Positions 1 to 12,700 of a stretch of DNA of 64,000 nucleotides are shown piece by piece. A program made the translations under genes and the position numbers. Position 1 is the stretch's first letter. Each line of letters starts with the position of its first letter. Below the pieces are notes generated by a model that was given only the letters and a program-made list of their open reading frames with translations, searched no databases and had not been told where the DNA came from. Origin of the DNA: Tubulanus polymorphus (lineage: Eukaryota; Nemertea; Palaeonemertea; Tubulaniformes; Tubulanidae); contig NC_134030.1 of the NCBI RefSeq assembly GCF_964204645.1, positions 5,702,278-5,766,277 on the forward strand. The letters are read 5' to 3'.

Positions 1-79
1 TAAAAACTGCGGACGATTAGCAAGAGAGTGAAAGTTCCGCTTATTATAACGGAAAAATTCTAAGGATTTGTGCAAGAAA

Positions 80-3000
80 ATGTCGTCAGAAATATGGATC
101 GTTTTCATCTGTTTTACGGTAACCCTGGTAACTGAATTATCGGCGAGAAGTGGCGGAGATCTGATCGAAAGCGAACAGTCGCAAACTGCAGGAAAAGAAT
201 CATTCTTTATGCTCAGGTAAGCGTAGCCTGCGGGATGCTGGGTTACAGCTGTAATGATTCTCTTTGATTTACATCATTGGCCTTTATTTGTGGACGAACA
301 ACTGTATACTTGAAAGAAATTGCTGGATATCTCCTTGCTTTTACATTAATTTCGACAACATCTCTATAGCCTACTCTACAGAAAATTGCTGACTCTCTAT
401 GAAACTTTCAGGGGCCCAAATGTTTGCAAATTCGGGCATATGTTCACTTGTTGTCCTGGTTGGACTCAGATACGCAGGGATGGACCATGCAATAAACGTA
501 AGACTTCCAATTATCACAGAAGACAGATGTGTCATTAACCATAATCTAAATGATTATTGACTGTTCATATATAGTTTCATTATTTTCAAATTTGTTGTAT
601 ATTTTCTAGCCGTATGTACATTTGATTGCGGTGATGGTGGAGCATGTACCGCTCCTGACACTTGTAGATGTCGTGACGGGAAATCATCGGTGACCTGCGA
701 CGCGGCGAGACTTCCAGAGGCTAATGCTGTCATGAGACAACGCGAGAGACGGACTTGCACGCAGCTTCGGTGTCATCAAGGTTGCGCGATTTATATGGGC
801 CAGGCTTACTGCACTTGTCGCCGCGGTTACCATCTAAGTGTCGACGGAAGATTCTGCGTTGGTATGTTGACGTGAAGACACCACGAGTCCACGGAGGCGG
901 CCACTGATTAGACATTTACCAGCATAATATGGTTTTTGAACGATAACAATTTCAACTCTATCTTTACAGATATAAACGAATGTTTAAGCTCTAATGTACC
1001 GTGCCAACAACGATGTTTGAACATTGCCGGAAGTTATCGTTGTTCCTGTTCGGCTGGTTACCAGTTACAGGTCGATGCGACTTCATGTCAACCAATCGAA
1101 CTAACCGGTAATGTCGTTTTTAGTCCGTACTTTCCGGTTGATAACTGCGAATCGAGAATACAAATTGTAGCGGTATAATTCACAGTTCTCGTTGTACGTG
1201 ACATGTTTTGATAATGCTTCGATAAACAGATCAGTGTTCTAAGCTCAACCTCGTATAACGTTTGGTGTATTTCTGTCCCCATGCGTCATCTACCCATTGC
1301 CGGTAACAACAAAAAATGGTCCCTTCTTTCGACCAGAAATGATGCATGATAATTATCAAATGCTCTTTTTAGATGAGAATTGTAAAGATGGAAATTGCAC
1401 TGATCAACAGGATTCTCAGCCGAGTTGGAGAGATGCTAATCCGGGCACTCTAGTCAATCAGCGCCATGTTTATCACGGAGGCCAAGGTCAACCGATGTTC
1501 GCTGGCGATGATTTTGACGGTCAGATCGGAGAAATAATGGAAACGTCAGAAACGGAAAGAGCTCGGGGTAGAAGGCGCGCGTTGAGAGTACGAGACCCAC
1601 ATCGGAGGCATCTGAAAGTTTTACGTCGACTGGACACGACGATCAAACGATCGGGTCGAAGAAAACCGTTGAGAAAGATCGATCGCGAAACGTTGCGTAG
1701 TTTAAGACACCCGTGCGCCGGTGGAAAGTGTAAAAACATCAATCTGAAATCGATCAGCAGCGTACTGAGAGATATGCAAACGTCAGAGGCGATCTCACGA
1801 GCTGATCAAAGCGGAACCGTTAAGTCCGGCAAGCGCCGAGTCAGCTACGGTATTACTTATCTACCTGAGACGGGTGATGGTGGTCGGATTCCGACCGTTT
1901 CTCGCGGTGTTTCAAACACTTTAACGACGGATGAACTGGTTCCAAACGGCCACTATACCCAGACAGTTGTCGACCAAGCCGGACAAACCGATACGAATTT
2001 TCAAACTTCGAGAGCTTTTCCAACTGGACAGAACTTCCAAACGGGATCCAGTGACCAATATGGACAAAACTTTCCTAATGGACATCAATTCACGAATGGA
2101 CAGGTTGGCCAAAACTTCCCGACTGGACAAGGTTATCCAAATGGACAAAACTTTCAAACAGGACAAGGTTATCCAAATGGGCAAAACTTCCAAATTGGTC
2201 AAGGTTATCCTAATGGACAAAACTTCCAAACTGGTCCCGGTTTTCCAAATGGCCAAAACATCCCCACCGATGGACGAGGTTTTCCAACAGTGGAAGGTTT
2301 TCCTCGCGGGCAAAATGTTCCGACTGGGCAAAGTTTGCCTGGTCAGAAAATGCAAACTGGAGACCCATTAGCGACACAGTTTACACAGGGCGGTATTCCT
2401 TCTCAGGGTACGGGGTATCCTGACGTCATTCCATTAGGTTGGTCATCCGACTGCATAGATCCAGAATCGACAAACAATCAGGATGGTTCTTCCAATCAAG
2501 GGGGTGGTTGTGGTGGTAGTAGTTCGAGCGATGGAGAATTGTATTCTTGGAACGAATATCAGCTATATATGGGAAATGGTTGTAACACTGGCGGTGATTG
2601 CGCTGGAGTCCAGATCCCAGATATCGACCCTAATTCAGCCGCGAATGGTATGAAACCTTGTGTTGGGTATGGGTGTCAAACTATGACTGGATATTCCCCC
2701 TGTCAAGGTCAAGGATGTTTAGGTATACCAGTATCCGGGACATATCCTTGTGTCGGTTTTGAATGTGGACAAAGTGCGCCGATCCATACTGGTTTCCAGT
2801 GTGTCGGACCGGGCTGTTCCACTAGTGGAGATTTATGTCCAGGTGGCAATTGTGGTGGGAATCAGATAGTCAGACCTCAGGGACCATGTGTCGGTTACGG
2901 GTGTCCGGGATTCGATAGTTTTCCGGTAACTGGAGGATGTGGTGGATTGCCTTGTGGGTCAGGTTTCCCGACCAGTGGAAACATCCCAGTCGATAGAAAC

Positions 3001-5272
3001 AAGGAAACTGGGTCGTCAGTAAATGTCCCATGGACTGGTCAGATAACTCCGAATAGAGGTCAAGTGAATCCAGGCCAGGTGAATTTGGGACAAGTGGGTC
3101 CAGGTAAGGTGAATCTGGGTCAAGCGAATCCTGGTCGGGTGAATCCTGGTCGGGTGAATTTGGGTCAAGTGAATCCTGGTCGGGTGAATCCTGGCCAAGT
3201 GAATTTGGGTCAAGTGAATCCTGGGCGGGTGAATCTGGGTCAAGGTAATCCTGGTCGGGTGAATCCTGGGCGGGTGAATCTGGGTCAAGGGAATCCTGGT
3301 CGGGTGAAACCTGGGCGGGTGAATTTGGGTCAAGGGAATCCTAATCAAGTCGATCGGGGTCAAGTGAATCCTGGTCGGGTGAATTTAGGTCAAGTGGATG
3401 CAGATCAAGTGAATCCAGGTCAAGTTGAAGACAAAGAAAATCTTGGTCAGGTGAATAGAGTGATTCCAAATAGAGTTATTACATCAACGGTTAGACCAGT
3501 TCGCACTACCCCACCCCCTCGGAGAAATCGAGGGTGTCGTCGTGGAGATAGGTCACCCGGATGCGCCACAAACACATACGATTCGAATAATAGAAATAAC
3601 AACGAAGGTTTTATCGGTAGCCCACAAACAGACCGCGTGAATCCAACGATTATCAATCCAAATCCAACGACTAAAGATGGATCGACAATCCGCATTACTC
3701 ACGGGGGCTCTTCAATCTTGTGTACAGGACCTGCGTGTAAGAGTCAGATTTCTACACCTTCTGATGAGGTAATGTCACCTTTACTTGTTCATAGTCTATA
3801 GTCGAAACTATCGAATCAATAAGAGAACCACCAAAGGGTCCATGCAATTGGTTTCAATAGACATTATTAATTTTACAATTCAAAAACTACCTGTGAGTAG
3901 TTTGAAAATGGCTCATAGAATTGAGTCCAGCCGGCAGATACTCTATTGGTTTTTTTCCTGTTGGTTTTTCTTAAAGCTTATGAGATTTGTTATGCATTCC
4001 TGTAGCGCAAAGCACCGAGAATCAGACTTCCAATCTCCTCCAGACATCAGAAGTTTATACGATGTGGACCCAGGGAGACGTTCAGATACACAAAACGCGG
4101 TCCGAAATGCGTTCCAGATGAACGCCCGCAACAAGACGACAGTTGCCAGCCGGGATGTCAAAACGGCGGTTCGTGTTTTTACGCTCAGTGTCGATGTCCA
4201 CCCGGATTCAAAGGGGAATTTTGCGCAGAAGACGTCGATGAGTGTTCGATACTAAAAAATACCGCTATGGCGTGTGAACATGATTGTATCAACACATTTG
4301 GTAGTTACCAGTGTCAATGTCCACTCGATCATACGTTAAACGCTGATGGCCGGTCGTGCAAAAGTAAGTACATGTACAGAAAGTGAAGATTGGAAATTGG
4401 AGTCACGCTGTGAACGATTTTCTTTTTACGTTCTCTATGTTTGTTCAGAAGTGAACTGTTTTCCCAGATGTATGAACAATGGAACTTGTGACAACGGAAA
4501 ATGTTCGTGTACTGCTGGATTCGAAGGCGATTATTGTCAAAAGGGTAAGTTACCGACTAAACTCGAGAGCTTGGCAGTTAAGCAGTACATAACGAGTATA
4601 TAACAGTTCATGTTTATATTACAGATAAAGACGAATGCTCAGAAGGTGGGGATCTATGTCAGTTTTATTGTCGCAATACATACGGTGGATACAAGTGTTT
4701 GTGTCCACCAGGATCGACATTACAGTCTGATAAGCGAACATGTTCCAGTAAGTTCATTCTTGATTCAAGTTCAAGAACTTCTTCGTTTTTTTCTAAAAGC
4801 TCGCGATATTTTTGGACTTTTCATTTCGTCTCTGATATCATAGCATGCAAACCAACAGCATCCAAAGACAAGATACTTTCTGAAATAAAATCGTGTATAT
4901 ATGCGTGATTTTTACGAATTTTACTTTAGATTCGACTTGTATTCCTGCGTGCAAGAATGGCGGAGTTTGCGTGGATCATATGTGCCGGTGTCCACCCGGT
5001 TGGTTCGGTGTCATTTGTCAGTTGGGTGCGTATTAGCCTACGTACATAAAACCAAATAACAGTACCCGCTAAGGTTTCTTCTGTTTCAATTTTGTCGTGG
5101 ATTTGTTTCAGATGTGAACGAATGTGACCATTATAAACCGTGCAGTCATTTGTGCGAGAACGTTGAAGGGAGTTTCAAGTGTGATTGTCCTAGCGGTTTT
5201 ACCCTGAAGTTCGACAGACGAACATGCGTCAATTCCACACTGGCGCAACGAGATCCTTTCATTCTCGTGTAG
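80..5272 (+). CDS. Fibrillin-like EGF-domain matrix protein with Gly/Gln/Asn-rich repeat insert
   Basis: Ten exons join in phase: 80-216, 412-497, 610-861, 970-1107, 1244-3768, 4006-4363, 4449-4544, 4625-4747, 4930-5025, 5112-5272. They total 3972 nt, giving 1323 residues plus stop. Exon 1 encodes a signal peptide (MSSEIWIVFICFTVTLVTEL). Exons 2-3 encode GPNVC...TCCPGW followed by a Cys-rich EGF, which matches the N-terminal unique region and first EGF of fibrillins. Exons 3-4 carry EGF and a calcium-binding EGF (DINEC). Exon 5 (about 840 residues) is low complexity: an Arg-rich stretch, Gln-Asn-Gly repeats, CxGxxC motifs and Val-Asn-Pro-Gly-Arg repeats. Exons 6-10 encode alternating EGFs and calcium-binding EGFs (DVDEC, DKDEC, DVNEC). 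The protein should be secreted and extracellular. The 1107/1244 junction is the least certain. No TB/8-Cys domains are seen, so it is not a full fibrillin. AATAAA lies at 5383. Confidence 0.8.
2023..2360 (+). repeat. In-frame Phe-x-x-Gly-Gln-Asn repeat
   Basis: Within the long exon the translation cycles through units such as GQNFQTGQGYPN, about 18-36 nt each, roughly ten times. The repeat is strong at the DNA level (aaggttatccaaatgg recurs). The encoded segment is uncharged, Gly/Gln/Asn/Phe-rich and free of Cys, like silk or byssus-type matrix proteins. Confidence 0.75.
3055..3450 (+). repeat. 15-bp minisatellite encoding Val-Asn-(Pro/Leu)-Gly-(Gln/Arg)
   Basis: About 25 tandem five-residue units of the form VNPGR, VNLGQ, GNPGR. 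The 15-bp DNA unit (for example ggtcgggtgaatcct) is kept in frame. The opposite strand is also open across the array, but that is a shadow of the repeat. Copy number is likely polymorphic. Confidence 0.8.
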
Positions 5273-5400
5273 CGTATAGATGGCGCATTTGTGCTCAAGA
5301 CGCATACGGATTTTGAAGGATCGAAGTTGTTCAAAATCAACATACTCACAGCGGCTGAAATATCGCGAATGACCCTTCTGTAAATAAAAGTGTCTTAAAG

Positions 5401-5434
5401 GGCCATTCATTTTTTTAGGAAAAAATGAATGGCC
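5401..5434. other. Perfect 15-bp hairpin just after the fibrillin-like poly(A) signal
   Basis: ggccattcatttttt pairs with aaaaaatgaatggcc across a 4-nt loop. It starts 13 nt after AATAAA (5383-5388), so it lies at or just past the mRNA 3' end. Confidence 0.7.
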
Positions 5435-6300
5435 AATTTCAGTCACATACATGTTTTCGATTCGTACTTTTTCTTCTGAATGTCATGGAAAATATTTTTG
5501 CATTAAACTTTGTAGACATTACAATTACAGTTACAGATTATATAGTGGAAATAATTCAGGAAATAAACAATTTTTTAAATTTCCAGTCATAATGTTTTCT
5601 ATTCCTTTCAAAGATTTTTGTACGTTGGAATCTTCTTTGCCCCATCTGTTTTTTTTTAATGTATCATAGGATGTGGATCATAGTTTTTTGCGCTATTGTT
5701 TCATTCACAGCTGTTACACGCGATCTCGATGCATCTATAAACACAACATACGCGCAATCGACAAAAGAACAACATAGAAACTGAAAATATGTGAAATAGA
5801 CACGTTTTTGTCACAGACTGCGCGGGGCACGCGCGCGCACGACTGATTTTCCGGATTGAAATGAATACCCATAACAAAAACATGTATAAGTGATCACCGC
5901 AATACGAACTTACTGAATCATTATAAATCTATCCACTCCAAGATCTATCATAGAATATTGAACCAAGACTGACCGTATGGACCTCATTGATATGTATTTA
6001 GATGCCCGAGAATCTTTTCAGGATAAACCCCATTGGAAAAAAATTGATGACGACACCTGCTTCATTTTTCAGTCTGTGCATACGATAACAATGATGACAA
6101 TTATTCATGGTTTATTCAAAGTATTTGAAACTGATGTATGAAATGTTTTGGGCGGTTATTGACATAGTCCATGTAATTCGAAACCAGTTCGATGAAACAG
6201 CAGATACGAATGCATATGAATTGGAAATTTGAATAATTTTTGTCTGCGATATAAAACTCGAATTTTAGTCACCAGAATTTGCCATGTTTACCGGGGGTAA
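5435..6300. other. Intergenic, no gene seen
   Basis: AT-rich sequence between the fibrillin-like gene and the presumed MAP promoter. It contains only short random-looking ORFs and no recognised repeat. Confidence 0.6.
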
Positions 6301-6695
6301 ATAGCCACGTTCATATTCAAACCGCAAGATTAGCGCTTTTAAAACAAGCTGTCATTACGCGGATTTTTGTGCAGACCCTGTTACCCCTACTAGCTGTAAT
6401 CACGCGTTCCTCGCAGCACCGCTCAGTCGCAGTTCATTACACGCTGTAGGGGAGTCGATTACTTGCAGCATCAGTCGGTGGTTGCAGCAGCGGCAGCGAC
6501 AATTCGCATAATAAATTTATTTTCCCGGGTTGCATCTCTCCGGCGACGAGGATCCTCTATTCGCCGCATTCCAACGACAAGGATCAAACTTCATTTCGAG
6601 GATTTATATTTCGAGAATATTGTCGTGCGCACAATTTTCTAGAGTTTAAGTTTGCGGATACGGGGATATTTGTGAAAAATTTGTACGGGATTACC
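6300..6695 (+). promoter_or_regulatory. Putative promoter and 5' UTR of the upstream MAP first exon
   Basis: Locally GC- and CpG-richer sequence (CAG/GCAG/CGG-rich around 6410-6560) directly precedes the ATG at 6696. No TATA box was identified. The role is inferred from position and composition only. Confidence 0.35.
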
Positions 6696-6732
6696 ATGGC
6701 AACGAATGCGGAGAAGATGCCGCCATCGAAAG
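6696..6732 (+). CDS. MAP alternative first coding exon A
   Basis: ATGGCAACG begins [12 protein letters not shown] and ends G|GTAGAG with one leftover base. That is exactly the phase needed by the acceptor at 17247, giving Asp from g+at. The ATG context (ttaccATGG) is good. It would give a short, non-lipidated N-terminus. Confidence 0.6.
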
Positions 6733-9700
6733 GTAGAGTCGTATATCTAAATAACTGATCGGTTTGGGGTTTGTTTACATTTTATATTTTGCCTCAGATA
6801 CTGCCAGTAGTTTAGGTGTCATCATCCAGGGCCCATCTCTCTGAATTCAGATTAGTGATTCAAATTCACGGATGAATCATATCATTTGAAAATAATTTGT
6901 AATCCTTTTTTGTGTGATAAATTGACGTTGTATCATTAACCATCGTACTTTCCATGTGGAAATAAGTGTTTTTCCCATAGCTGATCAAATGCGTCATTTG
7001 ATTTTTTTGTTCTGAAAATAGATTTTCCGTAAATATAATGTCACCGTAGCGAATCTCCTTTGCCGAGTCGTTATCGATCTGTGAGAATGGCTGTTGAATC
7101 GGAATTTAGTTCCGCAATGTAACACGCTACACTCGTCAAGGCCACAGATTTGATGTCACTGTTAATGCTGTTACAGCCATCAGCGTTGCAGCGCTATGTA
7201 CTTATTTTATCAATCTCTGCGCAGACTTTTTGGTATACAAATTCGATCGTGGTCTGTGTGGAACGTAATGATTTACTATCATTCAAGATGCGCAGCGTCC
7301 AGTTGAAAATCGGAATCAAGAGAAATGATTTCAGTGAAAATGAACTAGAAAGCTTGCGCTCAATCGGCTAGTGACCGGGCTTTACTAGTTTGACTGAGTT
7401 GAGAGAAATAGAATGGTGAACTGGGACCTGTTAAAAATTACCTTTGTACCCGATAGGGGCAAACCAATCTGCGAAACTGAATTCTTCGCATTTGTCGGAC
7501 ACACTGACTTTGAGTACTATGTAGCTATATACATACAGTGCAGAACGAATGGTCATTATCGCTCAATTTATTATTGATGATGTTATATTGATGTTCTTGT
7601 AATTATTTCACACGGCACGCTGTAAGTTTACGTCTAAATATAGCCAGCGTCTTTCCGACGTTTAGTCGGAGAAAAGGGGGACTCGGGCAGTCTCGAGGGC
7701 GCAGAGCAGAGCAGTAGCGAGAAAGGTTCCATTGTGGGTTCGAACCCTGTTGGTTGCAGCAATTGCATTTCTGCAGGAAAACTTTAGCTCACTGAAAATA
7801 CCACTCAGTTGCATGAAGACTCCACATATAGCCGGCTATATAGCATCCCAATTACACAAATGACGACTCGATATTTCTCCTTTGGGAAACTATAATGAAA
7901 TTTTCCTTTTTTCGCGCTACATAACTGCAACATTATATCAAATACATATTGTGACTCAATACTGCTATCTACTCCAGAGTTCACTGCCTTCATTTTGATC
8001 GGTGGTTGAATGACTTTGATATATATGGAAACGGGAGAGTCTCCCGTAACCTGATATCTTATTGCGTCTGTACGTTGGTTTTGTTGGCTAATTGAGTTTT
8101 TTGAAAGCAAATCGATTGCATCTACTTATTATTGAAACAAAGAGCGTGATCGTGATATCTATATCAGGGCAACCTTGTCCAACTCAGTTTTAAATGGAAC
8201 AGCACTTGACGTTTATGGAAATGGAAGCACTTGGGTGGACGCAGGCATAGTCCTTTGTTCAAGCCCAGCGTACATGTGAGTGCCAAATGTCAATTTTATG
8301 GATCGGTCCTGCAGATTTGAGATATATATTAATGGAATATTCCCCATTAAGAAACAAATTTTTAAAGTTGAGTTACTCAACTCAAACAAACGGGGCAGGG
8401 TGGCTCTCAGTGGAGACTTCCACGTAGGCCAGTGGCAACCATGGTTTGTTGATTTTCAAAGACAAACTGTTGGTTTTGTTTGTTTCCAAACGAACGGTTA
8501 GCCCCGCGGAGAAATTCCGAGTTGTGGATATCTTAATATCAAACAAAGATAATACATGTAGTACGGTGAATAAACTGCTGTTCTGTGGATTAGAGCCAAA
8601 TTGATATTCCCCTACGCTGTCATAATATTTGTAATTTTATCGGGGCTTCAAAGCAGATTAATAGCATATCATTAGATATATGCTTATGTCCTGAAGATCA
8701 AGGAGCCGGTTTGTTTTCCTATAGTTTAAATAAATCTTTGAATAATAGAATGTCGGAATTTTCTATAGAAGGGCCGCCTACAGTTAATGAAGGTAATGTA
8801 ATTTGTCTATATAGATATCGGTTTTAATCATGCAAACCTATAGCGTTTTGTTTGCTTCGAAAATCAACCCCCGGCACATCATGATTTTACTGCATGTCAG
8901 TTGATAAAGGATAGATTTTAATTCTCATGTATCGACGCAGATGAGTGTAATTAATCAAATTTTTCTGCCAGCTGATGTTTGATAACCATATGAATATATC
9001 TAGGTTTGATTTAAGCTTTATTGCTATAGTGACAAACTCAGATTACGCGGTTTCATTAATGAGATTTTTGCTTCAAGCATCACCACACATCTGTTCTGTG
9101 TTTCGCATCCGTACAGCGTCCCGCGTCCTCGGTTGTTCTGGTGACGATGATTCTTAAAAAGTTCTAAAAATGTAGAAAAAGTAACAGAGACTGATACCGA
9201 CAGCATAATATTAAAAAATGTACCAAATTCGGGAAAAAATGTGTATCCGTATTAATCAATCACAGTTGGTTGTTTGTTCGATGACTCGGTGATTCGAGTT
9301 CGTTTTACCGCTTTACGTATATGTCTAAATTGAGTCTTTAGTTGGAAATTTTAGAAAGCTTGCTATTTCGCGTTCCTTCAAAGCAGTTTTTTATTCTTGC
9401 ATCGAGCAAAACGTGGTGAATCGAATCGAACCGCCTCTAGCATTCTATATCTAGACATTGTATCGACAAATCGGTGCACTGTAAGTGGATTGTTTGACCT
9501 GGAATTGGCAAAATACGGCTATAATTAGGAAAATTATGTTGATCTTTTTACAACATACGCCGATACATACATATTACAGACCCCTTTGAGTTCTGTATAC
9601 CGGTATGTAAGACTGAGTTGATTATCAAAGAAATTGATACTGCATAAAACGAAGGGATATTTCTCGTTATTATGGACCAGAAATTTTGCTATTAGACTGG

Positions 9701-12700
9701 GTTTCTGCTATGCTAGGAGAAAATTAGGAATCGAAATGAACACATTGATATTCACGTACAGATTCATGTAGTGGTTTGTTACAGTCATGATATACGCCAT
9801 ATGGCGTAATTCAAGTGCGTCCTCACTGCAATTGTAATTATCACGTATAATGCAGCAGTCAGCCGCCGCCTCCTCCTCCGAGGATTCAGCCATAAAATAA
9901 ATAGTCTATAATCATCTGCCCCTTCAGCACGAAAGCTGACGTAAGGCAGTTACATCAACACAATCTGTCTTGGACTTGACGATGTCGATTTATCGCGATA
10001 CATGCATTGACAACCTATTAGATGCTCAAATATAAATGAGTTGTTTCTTCAAACATTCGTTGGACAGTCTTCAAATATTATAGACGCGCAGCGTGATTAA
10101 TGAAACCAATATATTATATCTAGATACCTTTACTAGTATCTTGTATATATGCATTATCTAGTAGTATAATGTATATGTCGGGAGCTACAATTAGTCGTTT
10201 ATTGGTTAATTATTCATGAAGTGTAGGTTTCTAGGTTGATTATATCTATATGTGTATGTATTGTTATGTAATATGATCTATTTCGAGATTCATAATTTGT
10301 CTCCTATAGCACAACAGGGAGGATGGGTGAGCGCCCTGATCAAACACAGAATGATTTCATTTACACACGATTCATCGTTATCCCCCGCTTCCCGATGGAG
10401 TGATGACGTCACCGGCTCGTCAAAGGCGAAGGTCATTTTCGTAAGTGATCTACCTATTGGAATATTTGATCAGAAGATATCGATTGCTTTTTGACCAGAA
10501 CCGCTATGTAAAAAGCGAAATACAGGCGCGGATAGCGTAACGAAATACAATTTCTATGGCCAGGCAAATTTTTTGGCATGAGACAAAGATATCACCCGTG
10601 GAGCCTGTAATTACACACAAACAAAAAATCAAACAAAGGCTTAAACGCACTAAACAGGGCACTATACTCAAGAGTACTCAATCATTCCGTCAAGTGACCC
10701 GATTTTTGATTCATCTTCCGTTGACGATCTTCACTCACGCGTGCTTCCACTTCTAGTCTGGATGAAGATCCAGTTGCCATAGCGATATCGAAGATTACTA
10801 AATGATTTTTCTTGTTTTGTTGAGTATCACTGCGAGTTAAAGTTGTGAGTGATCGTCTGGTATCGTACGTCACCGCGCGATGTGCATCGTCGCTGTTAAT
10901 TTACAGCAGGCTCGTTTTCAAATACCGTTTCAAATATAACAATGCAGTTAATACAGTCTATAATTTTAAATGGAAAACGCTCGACATGTTTTACGTCGAC
11001 CATCAAGTATAAAACGTCAATAGTTTTTCATTCTAGTTATAGGTATAGGTTTACAATATCGAATCAGCGCCGGGTTTTTTCCAATGAAATATTGAGCTGA
11101 AACATTTGGTAATAGGGTTTGGATTTCTCTCGTTAAAATAATGCAGTCGTGAGTTAATGATGGATTACTGCGCTACAGGTAAAACAAGCCTTTTTTGTGG
11201 TTGCAAGATAGCGTTTTATGATTGTAATTGAATTTAAAACCACGATAATGAATTCGTAATATCTGCCTAATAGGATTAAGTTAGATCACTGAAATGCTTC
11301 CCTTAGTTAACACCTAGATCTATATTTTCATTGATTTCATTGAAGTACTAATTAATTGAGCAGGTGACGTTGCGCTAATTGGCACTAGTTCTCTCGATTA
11401 ACAATGGACACCATTTGGATTGCAGAAATCACAAGTTACGTTTTATGCGTGTAGTTAACAATACCCGCGTTATTGTTACAGTTATCGCACATTAATTCTC
11501 TCAATGCGGTTAAAACTGACAGGTTTGAACCAGACACTCTCTCATTTGCTGTGATTAAACTATACGGACGTGGGAACGTACTCCGATGTTCAGTTCGAAG
11601 ATGTGTTTTGAGACAGTGGGTCATGTAATTCGGGATGTAGCGAATCTAAAGACTCGATAGCGGTAATTATAAGAGTAACAATGATATTTGCGTACGGATT
11701 CCCGCCGTGGGGTCAGACGGATGGCGGCAGGGAATCGATAATTGAAGATGTTGAATACCATGTGATAATTGTACGCGATGTTGAAGATATTGACGGTCAA
11801 TGGCGTGTGGAATTAGCCGTTACCGAGGAAGACGAGGACGCCATTGACACCCGAACGAGTTCGCGAAATGACGGGCTGAAGGAAGGCGTTGATGACGACG
11901 GTCAGCTGGATTTATCAAACGTTTACGATAGTTATGATTCCGGATTATGCGCTGAACCGAATGGAGAGAAATATACCGTAGAAACGAACGATGACGGGAA
12001 AGAAAATGAAACGAATTCGATGAACAAAGATTTGCTTTCTACGCCATCTGACACAGATACATCTTCCGTATCGTCTCAGCATCGTCCAAGTATCGTTCCA
12101 GTCGCTGATCGGTCACAATACCTTATCAGCTCGATAACCGATGAAGCCGGTGATAAGATGTATCATGGTTATGTTATATTACCAAACGCCGATGGTAAGT
12201 ACGACATACCGTCGGCCAGTAAGTGGCCGTCATTCAGAACTGCTATGCGACTGTTACAAGGACGGAAAGTAAATACTGAATCTGAGTCCAATGAAGGAAA
12301 ACAAGAAAGTCGTGCCATGTTTACCAATGAGCCACGAAAGTTAAGCAGTGCTGGCACCAATAACAAGGAAACGAAAAACGATGAGCTGGAAAATCGCGAT
12401 TTCACGGATCAGAGTCCACTGGATGATTCTGCAATAGGTATAAGCGAGCCGGTGGTAGAATTAGAGGTTACGAACAATACGCAGTTGTCTCCCGAACAGC
12501 TAGAAGAGCGAGAAAATCTGGACGAGCTTTACCCAGATTATGTTATCATACATAGACGAGACGTTGAAAAGATGAGAGAGCAACGAGATGAAGAAGATAA
12601 AGCGGTATTTGAAGGAGTTGACCATGATAAAACGTTCGCGGACAGTGATAAGACTAATGAAAATGTCGACAAAGACAATGAAAAAACTGCTGAAGATAAA

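Noticed and set aside
1921-2371. Long overlapping ORFs on both strands
   Set aside because: Alternative frames of the Gln-Asn-Gly repeat.
3016-3363. 115-codon minus-strand ORF rich in Ile/His/Pro/Thr repeats
   Set aside because: It is the antisense shadow of the in-frame 15-bp coding repeat.
9708-9893. Minus [17 protein letters not shown] in the MAP intron
   Set aside because: Interesting start, but no continuation, splice partner or domain; the Glu run comes from a short CTC-rich tract.
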